From NCBI RefSeq assembly GCF_014193585.1, contig NZ_BLXY01000001.1, forward strand, positions 1,049,033 to 1,113,032: DNA of 64,000 nucleotides, given 5' to 3'. Below, one piece after another: positions 20,931 through 28,712 of the stretch (within the stretch, counting starts at the first letter, position 1; every line of letters begins with the position of its first letter). A program made the position numbers and the translations under genes. The stretch is from Geomonas paludis (GTDB lineage: Bacteria > Desulfobacterota > Desulfuromonadia > Geobacterales > Geobacteraceae). The notes under the pieces were generated by a model, which was given only the letters and a program-made list of their open reading frames with translations, was not told the origin of the DNA and did no database searches.

Positions 20931-21644
20931 ATGCGCAAGATTTTCATCGCCGACGCCCACCTGAGGAGCCCGCAGGACCGGAACTACCGGACCCTGGTCC
21001 GTTTCCTGGACACGCTTCCCCCCGACACCGACACCCTCTATCTCTTGGGTGACATCTTCGAGTTCTGGATCGGCAACCCGCGGCCGGTGTACGGCCACTA
21101 CGGCGACATCGTGGATTGTCTGAAGCGGGTGAGGGCGCGCGGGGTGCGCATCGTCTACTTCGAGGGGAACCACGATTTCCACCTGGGGGGCTTCTTCAGA
21201 GACGAACTGCAGGCCGAGGTCCATGTCGGCGGCGCGGAACTGGAGATGGGCGGGAAGAGGGTCTGCCTGTGCCACGGGGACCAGGTCAACCGCGCCGACC
21301 GCCGCTACCGGGCCTGGCGCTTCGTGCTGCGCAGCCCCCTGGTGAGGGCGCTGGTGCCGGTTGTCCCGCGCCGGCTGTCCGATCGCATCGCGGTCAAGCT
21401 GTCCCTGCGCTCCAGCCGCCAGCACACCGCTCGCAAGAGCCGCTGGGACTACCCGCGCATCCTGGAGAGCTTCGCGCGCGAGCGCTTCGCATCCGGGTGC
21501 GACCTGGTGATCACCGGTCACTTCCATCTCCCGATGGAAGTAAGGGAAGGGGAGCGGGTCTTCATCGCCCTCGGCGATTGGATCACCCACTTTTCCTACG
21601 CCCAGTGGACCGACGCGGGGGTCACCCTGGAGCGCTTCGCCTAG
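20931..21644 (+). CDS. lpxH: UDP-2,3-diacylglucosamine pyrophosphatase LpxH-like
   Basis: A 237-residue calcineurin-type phosphoesterase that cleaves UDP-2,3-diacylglucosamine to lipid X in lipid A synthesis, acting at the inner face of the inner membrane. Metal ligands are all visible: Asp8 and His10 (IADAHL), Asp41 (GDIFEFW), Asn80-His81 (EGNHDF), His115 (CHGDQVN) and GHFHLP near the C-terminus. E. coli LpxH is 240 residues. The ATG at 20931 is the only start that puts the phosphoesterase motif at the N-terminus, yet there is no Shine-Dalgarno. It overlaps the convergent YkgJ-like gene by four bases at the stop codons. Confidence 0.9.
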   Translation: MRKIFIADAHLRSPQDRNYRTLVRFLDTLPPDTDTLYLLGDIFEFWIGNPRPVYGHYGDIVDCLKRVRARGVRIVYFEGNHDFHLGGFFRDELQAEVHVGGAELEMGGKRVCLCHGDQVNRADRRYRAWRFVLRSPLVRALVPVVPRRLSDRIAVKLSLRSSRQHTARKSRWDYPRILESFARERFASGCDLVITGHFHLPMEVREGERVFIALGDWITHFSYAQWTDAGVTLERFA

Positions 21645-21877
21645 TCCGGCCGCAACCCGAACAGTCCCAGGTACTTCTCCACCCGCTCCTGCAGGGTCGG
21701 CGCGGCGATCAGGGCGCAGATCTCGTCGGGCCGGTAGCCGCGGCACACGGCGGGGCGCTCCTGGTAGATCTGGCAGCGCTGCTCACCGGAGAGGTGGCGG
21801 CACGGCTCTCCCACCTTCTTCCCCAAGGCGCTGATATCCGGCGCGACGCAGCAGGTCCCGCATCCTGAACAATCCAT
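21641..21877 (-). CDS. YkgJ family cysteine-cluster protein
   Basis: A 78-residue protein of the YkgJ/UPF0153 zinc- or iron-binding family. The cysteine pattern is C-x2-C-x2-CC at the N-terminus (DCSGCGTCCVAP), then C in EPCRHL, C in RCQIY, C in VCRGYRPD and EIC. AGGTAGG precedes the ATG at 21877; a GTG two codons upstream overlaps the ribosome site. Convergent with lpxH. Members are presumed metal-binding; role unknown. Confidence 0.82.
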   Translation of the reverse strand: MDCSGCGTCCVAPDISALGKKVGEPCRHLSGEQRCQIYQERPAVCRGYRPDEICALIAAPTLQERVEKYLGLFGLRPD

Positions 21878-21897
21878 CTCCACCTACCTGAAACCGG

Positions 21898-23235
21898 CTA
21901 CCTGAAAAACGCCTCCAGGGCCTGTTCGCCCACCGAGGTCGCCTTGATGCGCCACTTGTTCTCGTTGATGACCAGTGCGGCCAGGGCGATCTGCGGGTCT
22001 TCCATGGGAGCGTAGGCGGCAAACCAGCTGTAGTGCCCGGCGGGGTCGGAGCCGTCGATGGAGCCGGTCTTGGCGGCGATGCGCACCGAGGCGAGCATCC
22101 TCCTCCCCCTGCGGTCGTGGAAGGCGCGACGCGAGGTGCCGCTCTCCACGGTGGTGGCGAGCATGTGCGCCAGGTCGCTGGCGGTCTGCGGCGACATCAC
22201 GGTGCGCAGCACCTGGGGCTTCTGGGAGAACACCACGTTACCCTTGGCGTCCCGGATCTCGCTGGCCAGCGACGGCGCCATCATCACCCCGCCGTTGGCC
22301 ACCGTGGCCATGATGGCGGCGGCGTGGAAGGGGGAGACTTTCACCTCGCGGTTGAGCCCCGCGCCCATGCGCATCAGCTCGTCGACGGTACCCGGGACGG
22401 GGGCGGTGCTGGCAAGGATCGGGGAGCCGGGGACGATGGGCTGGTTGAAGCCGTATTTCCCCGCGTACAGGAGCAGCGGGTCGCGCCCGACCACTTCGCC
22501 GGCGAGACGCCCGTACACCGGGTTCACCGATTTCCCCATGGCAAGCGACAGCGGCATCTGCTGGTTGCCGCGCCCCGGCCGCACGCGCCAGTACTTCGGG
22601 CTCTCCGAGGTCAGCTTGCCGTTGAAGGCGAACATGGTGTCCGGCCCCACCTTCTTCTCTTCCAGGGCCGCCGTCGCGGTGACGATCTTGAACAGCGACG
22701 CCATGGGGTAGAGGTGGTAGTTGGCCCCCTTTTCCCACCCCGGTTGGGAGGCGGAATGCGAGACGGCGGCGAGGATGCGCCCGGTCTTGGGCTCGAGGGC
22801 GACGAAGAGGCCGTAGGGGACCTTGTAGTCGCTGAACAGTTTCTCGATCTTTCTCTGCACCTCTTCGTCGATGCTGTAGATCACCTGCCCGCCCTGCGGC
22901 AGGGGCGCGGTGAACTTTCCCCCCTGCACCTGGGCGTTGGAGTAGGCGTCGGCGGCGAGCTTGAAGGCGCTCCCCTGGTCCAGTTTGGACAGGGAGACGG
23001 CGGCCGGCACCTCTGCCGCCGGCGCGGTTTTGGCGCGGGGGGATCCGAAGAGGGAGATCAGGGGGTAGGAGGCGAGCAAAAGCGCGATGGCCGGGAGGAT
23101 GATCTTGAGCCGCTTCTTCTGCGGCTTGGTCTCCTCGATCTGCCGAAGGAACACGTTGCGTCCTTCTTCTGCCTTTGCCTTGCGGAATCGTCTGCTGCGT
23201 TTCTTATCTTTGTCGATGTCTTTAAAATCTTGCAT
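21898..23235 (-). CDS. Penicillin-binding transpeptidase domain protein
   Basis: A 445-residue protein with a basic cytoplasmic N-terminus, one membrane anchor (about 43-60) and a periplasmic transpeptidase domain. All three penicillin-binding motifs are present: S180-L-F-K, S236-V-N and K389-T-G. It lacks both the glycosyltransferase module of class A PBPs and the long pedestal/dimerisation region of PBP2 or PBP3, so it is a compact D,D-transpeptidase-type protein. Genes alongside concern the envelope (lpxH, YihY). A role in cell-wall crosslinking or beta-lactam response is possible; which one cannot be told. Confidence 0.86.
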   Translation of the reverse strand: MQDFKDIDKDKKRSRRFRKAKAEEGRNVFLRQIEETKPQKKRLKIILPAIALLLASYPLISLFGSPRAKTAPAAEVPAAVSLSKLDQGSAFKLAADAYSNAQVQGGKFTAPLPQGGQVIYSIDEEVQRKIEKLFSDYKVPYGLFVALEPKTGRILAAVSHSASQPGWEKGANYHLYPMASLFKIVTATAALEEKKVGPDTMFAFNGKLTSESPKYWRVRPGRGNQQMPLSLAMGKSVNPVYGRLAGEVVGRDPLLLYAGKYGFNQPIVPGSPILASTAPVPGTVDELMRMGAGLNREVKVSPFHAAAIMATVANGGVMMAPSLASEIRDAKGNVVFSQKPQVLRTVMSPQTASDLAHMLATTVESGTSRRAFHDRRGRRMLASVRIAAKTGSIDGSDPAGHYSWFAAYAPMEDPQIALAALVINENKWRIKATSVGEQALEAFFR

Positions 23236-23268
23236 ATCCCGCTTCTGGCCCTCAGTTGAATCGGGCCA

Positions 23269-24612
23269 CTATATGTCAACTGCGTCCCCTTTGTCAACGC
23301 CGGGGGGGCGCATTTCCGGGAAGGCGAGATCCTTCAGGGTGACCCCTCCCAGGGCCGCCGTGACCGCCTGTTCCGACTGGTTCAGAAGGCCCCCGGCCAG
23401 ATCCTCCCCGGTGATGGCGGCCGAGGCGCCGCGCCTTCTCAGGGAGAGGAGCACGTCGGCGATGGAGACCTGGTCCAGGTCGCGTGCCGGGTAGTAGCTG
23501 CCGCGCCCCTCGCCGGCCATGACCACGAAGCCCTGGTCGCGCAGGTGCTCCAGCGTGTTGCGCACGACGCGCAGGGGGACGCCCAGCTTGGCCGCCAGGT
23601 GGCTTTCGCCCCAGGCGGGCTCGCCGCGATAGAAGGCGTCCGCTATGTGCCGCAGCGCCGCCAGCGCCACCAGTTCCTGCAGCTCGTGGCTGATCTCGCG
23701 CCCCCGGATGTCGCGCCGGAAGGTGCCCCGGTTCTGGTGCGCCGCCACCACCTCCATGCCGAACAGGACGATGATCCAGCTCACGTAGATCCAGACCATG
23801 AGGATGGGGAGCGCGGCCAGGGTGCCGTAGATGGCGTTGTAGTTGCCGGCGCCGACCTGGAAGTGGATGTAGGCCCACTGGGCGAACTGCCAGAGCGTGC
23901 CCGCGAGCACCGCGCCGATCAGCGCCGAGTCGAAGCGCACCCGCGTGTTGGGGATGAACACGTAGAGCAGGAAGATGGCGACCCAGACCACGAGGTAGGG
24001 GGTGAGACCCAGGGCGAACAGGAACAGGTCGCCCAGGTAGGTCCACTCCATGATCCAGCCGGTGAGCCACTTGCTGGAGAGCGTGGTCGTGATGCTGGTG
24101 GCGGCCAGAAGGAGCAGCGGCGCGCTGACCAGGACGCTCAGGTAGTCGCTGAACTTCCGGTAGAAGGTGCGGGTCTCCGGCACCCCCCAGATCACGTTGA
24201 AGGCCTCCTCGATGCTGCCCAGCATGCTGATGGCGGTGAAGAGCAGCGCCGCGAGACCGATGGCCCCCACCGAGCCCATGTTGGTGTTGCCGATGTAGGA
24301 GATGACCCGGATCACCACCTCCTCGTTCCCCGCGGTCACCTGCTTCAGGATCAGGGGCACCAGGCGGTTCTGCGCGCCCAGTCCCTTGAGCACCGAGAAG
24401 GCGAGGGCGAGCAGCGGCACCAGGGACAGGAGCGTCGTGAAGGAGAGGGCCGTGGCGCGCAACAGGGCGTTGTTGGCCATGAAGTTGGAAAAGGCGAAGC
24501 TGGTGAACTGCAAAAGCCGCACCCCTCTACCTTTCCAGCCGCCGATGGCCGCCGGGTCGTACTGCCAGATGAGGCCGGGGGAGAACTTCTTCTTGCCGTT
24601 ACTGTCGTTCAT
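23269..24612 (-). CDS. YihY/BrkB family membrane protein with C-terminal winged-helix domain
   Basis: A 447-residue protein. Residues about 30-300 form the YihY/virulence factor BrkB membrane module, with FMANNALLRATALSFTTLLS near the start and six predicted helices. The C-terminal 140 residues form a cytoplasmic winged-helix-like region (LAAKLGVPLRVVRNTLEHLR then GFVVMAGEGRGSYYPAR). The family was once called ribonuclease BN in error; its true activity is unresolved. The start at 24612 is chosen by family fit; no good ribosome site is seen. It lies between the transpeptidase and a YtxH gene on the same strand. Confidence 0.85.
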   Translation of the reverse strand: MNDSNGKKKFSPGLIWQYDPAAIGGWKGRGVRLLQFTSFAFSNFMANNALLRATALSFTTLLSLVPLLALAFSVLKGLGAQNRLVPLILKQVTAGNEEVVIRVISYIGNTNMGSVGAIGLAALLFTAISMLGSIEEAFNVIWGVPETRTFYRKFSDYLSVLVSAPLLLLAATSITTTLSSKWLTGWIMEWTYLGDLFLFALGLTPYLVVWVAIFLLYVFIPNTRVRFDSALIGAVLAGTLWQFAQWAYIHFQVGAGNYNAIYGTLAALPILMVWIYVSWIIVLFGMEVVAAHQNRGTFRRDIRGREISHELQELVALAALRHIADAFYRGEPAWGESHLAAKLGVPLRVVRNTLEHLRDQGFVVMAGEGRGSYYPARDLDQVSIADVLLSLRRRGASAAITGEDLAGGLLNQSEQAVTAALGGVTLKDLAFPEMRPPGVDKGDAVDI

Positions 24613-24671
24613 AAGCTGTGGCACCGCTGCTGCTCGCGGCAGGCACCCCCGCCGGGGCGTGCGCCGCAAAG

Positions 24672-24698
24672 AAAAAAAGCCCACCTGGGTGGGCTTTC
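24672..24698 (-). terminator. intrinsic terminator after the ytxH-like gene
   Basis: AAGCCCACC / GGTGGGCTT stem followed on the minus strand by a run of seven T, just past the stop at 24718. Confidence 0.85.
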
Positions 24699-24717
24699 GG
24701 ACTGTGGGACATGGCGC

Positions 24718-25029
24718 TTAGACCTGGGTCTTCTTCTCCCGCTCCCGCTCCATGGCCTCCTTGCCGGCCTCTATGGCCGAGGAGATGATGTTCTTCTTCT
24801 CCAGCACCAGGTCCTTGCCGTCCTCGTAGCTGGACCTGATCTTGTCCTGCGCCTCGCTGGCGTATTCCTTGATCTTGTCCACCGCGTCGTCGGCCAGGTC
24901 CTTGATCTTGCCGCGCAGCTCCTCGCCGGTGTTCGGCGCGAGCAGCAGGGCTGCCCCTATCCCGACGGCAGCACCGGCCAGGAAGGAAAGCAGCATGGTA
25001 CCGGTCCCGATATCTTTATCTTTTGACAT
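24718..25029 (-). CDS. YtxH domain protein
   Basis: A 103-residue protein with a short hydrophilic start, a membrane segment LLSFLAGAAVGIGAALLLAP (13-32) and a long charged helix. The membrane segment followed by NTGEELR is the YtxH (formerly GvpP-like) signature. Such proteins are small stress-associated membrane proteins of unknown role. It is four bases downstream of the DUF948 gene, with which it often pairs in other bacteria. Confidence 0.88.
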   Translation of the reverse strand: MSKDKDIGTGTMLLSFLAGAAVGIGAALLLAPNTGEELRGKIKDLADDAVDKIKEYASEAQDKIRSSYEDGKDLVLEKKNIISSAIEAGKEAMEREREKKTQV

Positions 25030-25033
25030 GGCG

Positions 25034-25429
25034 TCACCCCCTAATTTTGGATTTGATTATTCTATCAGCAATATACTTGCCCGCAACCTTGGCCCCCGTG
25101 ATCCAGACCGGAGCGTTGGCCACAATCTCAGTGGCGATGCCTAATACCTTGTTGATCATGCGAATGTTGTGTCCGGCGTGGCCGAGCTCGCTCAAAAGCA
25201 GGTTCACGCCTTCGGCATTGGCGGCCGCGGCGCCTGTTACTACTTGCACATCAGACACCGTGTCACGCAGTTCCTTGACCAGGGGCGTTACTTCCTTTTG
25301 CAGCAGATCGGCTGCACCCTGCAGGGCCAAAGCCGCCTTCTTCAGTTCAGTGAGGACCGGAATGAGGCACAGCGCCAGTATCACGAGAGTCAGCGCCGTC
25401 ACTGCCGAGGTTATCTGTAGAAAAAGCAT
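25034..25429 (-). CDS. DUF948 domain protein
   Basis: A 131-residue protein with an N-terminal membrane helix (about 8-27) followed by a long amphipathic helical region (LKKAALALQGAADLLQKEV), the DUF948 layout. AGGAGG upstream of the ATG supports the start. It forms a two-gene unit with the YtxH protein. Function unknown; general-stress envelope protein is a guess based on the pairing. Confidence 0.86.
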   Translation of the reverse strand: MLFLQITSAVTALTLVILALCLIPVLTELKKAALALQGAADLLQKEVTPLVKELRDTVSDVQVVTGAAAANAEGVNLLLSELGHAGHNIRMINKVLGIATEIVANAPVWITGAKVAGKYIADRIIKSKIRG

Positions 25430-25486
25430 GCGATCCTCCTGGTGCTACGCGAACTGGTTGTCAAAGGGTTGAAAACGGGGAGGGGT

Positions 25487-25521
25487 AAAAAGATCGGGGA
25501 GGCCGCGCAGGGCCTCCCCGA
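25487..25521 (-). terminator. intrinsic terminator of the dodecaheme cytochrome gene
   Basis: An 11-bp stem TCGGGGAGGCC / GGCCTCCCCGA, followed on the minus strand by CTTTTTA. Confidence 0.8.
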
Positions 25522-25536
25522 TTCGCTGCAGGAGTG

Positions 25537-26409
25537 TTACTTCTTCACCGGCTTGGCCGGTTTGGCCGGAGCTGCCGGCTTGGCCGGGGCGGCTGCCGGG
25601 GCCGGGGCAGCTGCGTCACCCCAACGGTTCAGGTCGTGGGCGATGCTGTGGCACTCGCCGCATTTCGGGAACTTCGCCATGATGGCGGCCGGGTGCGGCT
25701 TGACGTGGCACTGGGTGCACTGCGGCACCATCTTGTGCTTGGCCTGGTGGCAGTAGACGCAGGCAAGCTTGCTGTGCTTCGCGGTGCTGGCGGTCAGCAG
25801 TTTGAACGCCTTGCTGTGGCAGGCGGCGCACATCTTGGACGGAGTGTCGGACTTGTAGGTCACGTCAGCCGGCTTGTGGGCCTGGTGGCAGACCTTGCAG
25901 TCCTTGGCGGCCATGTCGTTGGAGTGCGGCTTGTGGCACTGGGTGCATTCCGGAATGCGGCCGTGGACGTTGTGGCAGAAGGAGCAGTTGAGGGCGGTGT
26001 GCTTGCTCTTGAAGGAGCGCAGCTGCTCGATCTGACCGGTGTGGCAGGTCAGGCACGGATCGGTGACGTTGTTGCCGAACTTTATGTTCTTCGGGGTATG
26101 GGGGTTGGAGTGGCAGCCCAGGCAGCCCTGGAGCTTGAAGTGCGGCTTGCCTTCGTGGCACTGGCTGCACTGCGGGATCGGCTTCTTAACCTTGGGCGGG
26201 TGCCCGACGTGACAGTCCTGGCAGGTCACCTCGGTTTTGTGCTTGCCGCCTGCAGCTGCGATATCCTTGGGCGGCTGCTCATGACACTTCACGCAGTCCG
26301 CGCTGGTCAGCACCGCCGTAGGTTGTGCAGGACCGGCAGCGGCAGCGGTTCCCACGAATGCGAACAGCGCCAGGGCCGATACAAGGTTGAAAAGTTTTGC
26401 TACTCTCAT
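25537..26409 (-). CDS. Periplasmic dodecaheme c-type cytochrome
   Basis: A 290-residue secreted cytochrome. The signal peptide ends FVGTAAAA; the mature part has twelve CxxCH heme sites (CVKCH, CQDCH, CSQCH, CLGCH, CLTCH, CSFCH, CTQCH, CKVCH, CAACH, CVYCH, CTQCH, CGECH), many with a nearby His for bis-His ligation. The tail is a Pro/Ala/Lys repeat (APAKPAAPAKPAKPVKK). It is likely to move electrons across the periplasm of a metal-reducing bacterium. It is transcribed alone, with a strong promoter, AAGGAGG before the ATG, and a terminator, so it is not obviously part of a quinol-oxidase operon. The specific redox partner is unknown. Confidence 0.95.
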   Translation of the reverse strand: MRVAKLFNLVSALALFAFVGTAAAAGPAQPTAVLTSADCVKCHEQPPKDIAAAGGKHKTEVTCQDCHVGHPPKVKKPIPQCSQCHEGKPHFKLQGCLGCHSNPHTPKNIKFGNNVTDPCLTCHTGQIEQLRSFKSKHTALNCSFCHNVHGRIPECTQCHKPHSNDMAAKDCKVCHQAHKPADVTYKSDTPSKMCAACHSKAFKLLTASTAKHSKLACVYCHQAKHKMVPQCTQCHVKPHPAAIMAKFPKCGECHSIAHDLNRWGDAAAPAPAAAPAKPAAPAKPAKPVKK

Positions 26410-26453
26410 TGCCCCCTCCTTGGTATTAAAACAGAGTTAATTTTAAGCATGGA

Positions 26454-26483
26454 TTTATATAACGTCTTGAGGTGAATTGTCAA
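26454..26483 (-). promoter_or_regulatory. sigma-70 promoter of the dodecaheme cytochrome gene
   Basis: Minus-strand TTGACA (26478-26483), with TATATA (26456-26461) at a 16-base spacing or TATAAA (26454-26459) at 18. The leader to the ATG is about 40 bases. The rest of 26484-26717 shows a C-rich hairpin at 26684-26710 and no gene. Confidence 0.7.
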
Positions 26484-26717
26484 GGGTTTAGGCACTAAAA
26501 CAGCCCCCTTGATCAAGCTTTAGCGCCATACTAACTACAGTCCGAGTTGATCGATATCGGTAAAGGTACTGTCGGGGGATTGGGCGACAATGAGAGAGGC
26601 GGGGATAAAGAAGCAGCGTAGCGCGTTTTTTACACTGTTTCTTGAGTCGAAGCGGTGCTATTGCGGCGGCGTCAAAGCAGTGCGGCCTCCCCGGGAGGGG
26701 GAGGCCGCAGGGGGAGG

Positions 26718-27536
26718 CTACTTGTCGGCGGCGATCTTGAAGGTGCGCTTGAGCGGTGTGGCGGTTTTGGGGCCGAACCACTTCTCGAAGATCTTCTTGG
26801 CTTCGCCGTTTTTCTCCATCTCCAGGAGGGTCTTGTTGACGAAGGCGACGAAGTTCTTGTCGTCCTTCCTCATCCCCAGGCCGTAGGGCTCCTCGGAGAT
26901 CTGCAGGTTGGGGATCTCGAACTTGTTCTTGTTGGGCGCCTTGCCCAGGATGCCGGCCAGGATCGACTCGTCCGTGGTGACTGCCGCCACCTTGCCCTGC
27001 TGCAGCGCCAGGAAGGCCTGCGGGTAATCGTCGAAGGAGAGGATGGTGGCGGTGGGGATGGCCTTGGCCACGTTCTGCTCCGAGGTGGAGCCTTTGGCGG
27101 TGCCGATCTTCTTCCCTTCCAGGTCCTTGAGGCTCTTCACCGCGCCCTTCTTGGTGATGAACTTCTGGCCGGTCAGGAAGTAGGTGTAGCTGAAGTCGAT
27201 CTGCTTGGCGCGCTCCGGGTTCTTGGTCATGGTGGCGGCGATGATGTCGATGTTGCCTTCCATGAGCTGCGGCATGCGGGAGGCCGAGGTCACCGGTTTC
27301 ACTTCCAGCTTCACGCCCAGTTTCTTCGCGATGTACTTGCAGAAGTCGATGTCGTAGCCCACGATTTCGCGGGTCTTCTCATCCACGTAGCCAAACGGCG
27401 GCAGCGAATCCTTCACGCCGGCCACGAGGACCCCTTTCTTCTTCACCTCGGCCAGGGTATCCCCGGCTGCCAGTGCGGCGTGAGCCATGATGCCGACCAG
27501 TGCAACAGCAGCAAACAGCGTCCACAGTTTCTTCAT
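26718..27536 (-). CDS. Amino-acid ABC transporter periplasmic binding protein
   Basis: A 272-residue family 3 solute-binding protein with signal peptide ending AHAALA. Typical elements: GVLVAGVKDSLPPFGYVD, IVGYDIDFCKYIAKKLG, MEGNIDIIAATMTKNPERAKQIDFS and the C-terminal WFGPKTATPLKRTF. It most resembles glutamate/aspartate or glutamine binding proteins, but ligand cannot be assigned. AAGGAGG eight bases upstream sets the start. The ATPase gene glnQ lies upstream on the same strand, separated by 323 bp of repeats; no permease gene is nearby. Confidence 0.9.
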   Translation of the reverse strand: MKKLWTLFAAVALVGIMAHAALAAGDTLAEVKKKGVLVAGVKDSLPPFGYVDEKTREIVGYDIDFCKYIAKKLGVKLEVKPVTSASRMPQLMEGNIDIIAATMTKNPERAKQIDFSYTYFLTGQKFITKKGAVKSLKDLEGKKIGTAKGSTSEQNVAKAIPTATILSFDDYPQAFLALQQGKVAAVTTDESILAGILGKAPNKNKFEIPNLQISEEPYGLGMRKDDKNFVAFVNKTLLEMEKNGEAKKIFEKWFGPKTATPLKRTFKIAADK

Positions 27537-27566
27537 CAGTGTTCCTCCTTTTGAATGAATAAAACC

Positions 27567-27848
27567 CGTTCAACGTTCAAGGTTCAACGTTCGACGGAGT
27601 GAAAACGTACCGGATTATACCAGAGTGACTTGTACCTGCATCCTTTCGGGCAAAAAAAACAAGAAACAGATGCCGTTCAACGTTCAAGGTTCAACGTTCG
27701 ACACAGTGAAAGGGCACGGGCAAACATCACAGTGACTTGCACGTGCATCTTCCCCGGCAAAAAAAGCTGCAATGCAGAAGCCATAGCTGAGCCCGCGCAT
27801 CGTGAGGTGGGTTTAACGTCGAACGTTGAACGTTGAACCTTGAACGGC
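27567..27848. repeat. three-copy repeat (two direct, one inverted) between ABC transporter genes
   Basis: A 29-bp sequence beginning CGTTCAACGTTCAAGGTTCA occurs at 27567-27595 and 27674-27702, and inverted at 27818-27846. The direct copies share further similarity for about 85 bp (AGTGACTTG, TGCATC, then an A-run). No open frame of interest is present; this is all the 27537-27859 gap contains. Confidence 0.85.
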
Positions 27849-27859
27849 CGTTCAGGCGG

Positions 27860-28594
27860 TTAATGCATGGGAGAGAGCAGCTGTTTCAGGAACTGCTGCG
27901 CCCGTTCGTGTTGCGGGTTCTTGAAGAACTGCTCGGGAGCGGCTTGCTCCAGTATGGTTCCCTGGTCCATGAAGACCACGCGGTGAGAAACCTCGCGGGC
28001 AAACCCCATCTCGTGGGTGACCACGACCATGGTCATGCCGCTTAGCGCGAGCTTCTGCATGACGTCGAGCACCTCGCCGATCATCTCGGGGTCAAGGGCG
28101 GAGGTGGGCTCGTCGAAGAGCATGATGCGCGGCTTCATGGCGAGGGCACGCGCGATGGCGACGCGCTGCTGCTGGCCGCCGGAGAGCTGGGCGGGGTAGG
28201 CGTCCCGCTTCTCGGCGAGCCCGACCCGCTCCAAAAGCGCCATGGCCTGCTCCTGCGCCGCTGCCTTCGGGGTCTTACGGATTTTTATGGGGGCCAGGGT
28301 GATGTTATTGAGGACGGAAAGATGAGGGTAGAGGTTGAACTGCTGGAAGACGAAACCAACCTCGGCGCGCAGCTTGTTGATGTCGAGCTTCCTGTCGCTT
28401 AAATCCTTGCCGTCGACGATCAGCGTCCCCTGGTCGATGGGCTCGAGCTGGTTCACGGTCCGGATCAGGGTGGACTTGCCGGAGCCGGATGGGCCGCAGA
28501 CCACCAGCACTTCCCCGGGCTTCACGTGGAGGTTGATGTCGTTCAGCACGTGCAGCTTCTTGAACCACTTGTGGACGCCTCTGAATTCGATCAT
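27860..28594 (-). CDS. glnQ: Polar amino-acid ABC transporter ATPase
   Basis: A 244-residue ABC ATPase of the polar amino-acid uptake family. Walker A is GPSGSGKST at 34-42, the signature is [14 protein letters not shown], Walker [16 protein letters not shown], and the switch histidine VVTHEMGFA. It energises uptake with a membrane permease that is missing here. GGGAG seven bases before the ATG supports the start. The gene symbol denotes the family; the transported amino acid is not known. Confidence 0.9.
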   Translation of the reverse strand: MIEFRGVHKWFKKLHVLNDINLHVKPGEVLVVCGPSGSGKSTLIRTVNQLEPIDQGTLIVDGKDLSDRKLDINKLRAEVGFVFQQFNLYPHLSVLNNITLAPIKIRKTPKAAAQEQAMALLERVGLAEKRDAYPAQLSGGQQQRVAIARALAMKPRIMLFDEPTSALDPEMIGEVLDVMQKLALSGMTMVVVTHEMGFAREVSHRVVFMDQGTILEQAAPEQFFKNPQHERAQQFLKQLLSPMH

Positions 28595-28645
28595 GGGATA
28601 CTCCCGCTCGGTTAAAACCTGCGCGACGGCGCTTTCATTACCTTC

Positions 28646-28674
28646 ATCTTAAGTAACGAATGCGACAAATGCAA
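28646..28674 (-). promoter_or_regulatory. candidate sigma-70 promoter for glnQ
   Basis: Minus-strand TTGCAT (28669-28674), 17-base spacer, TAAGAT (28646-28651). A CTCAAA / TTTGAG hairpin between it and the gspN stop (about 28693-28710) may end the gsp transcript. Confidence 0.5.
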
Positions 28675-28712
28675 CCCAATTTTTGATTTCCTCAAACCGC
28701 GTTTTGAGAAAT

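Noticed and set aside
26684-26710. C/G-rich hairpin after the amino-acid binding protein as a terminator
   Set aside because: No T-run follows on the minus strand; left unassigned.
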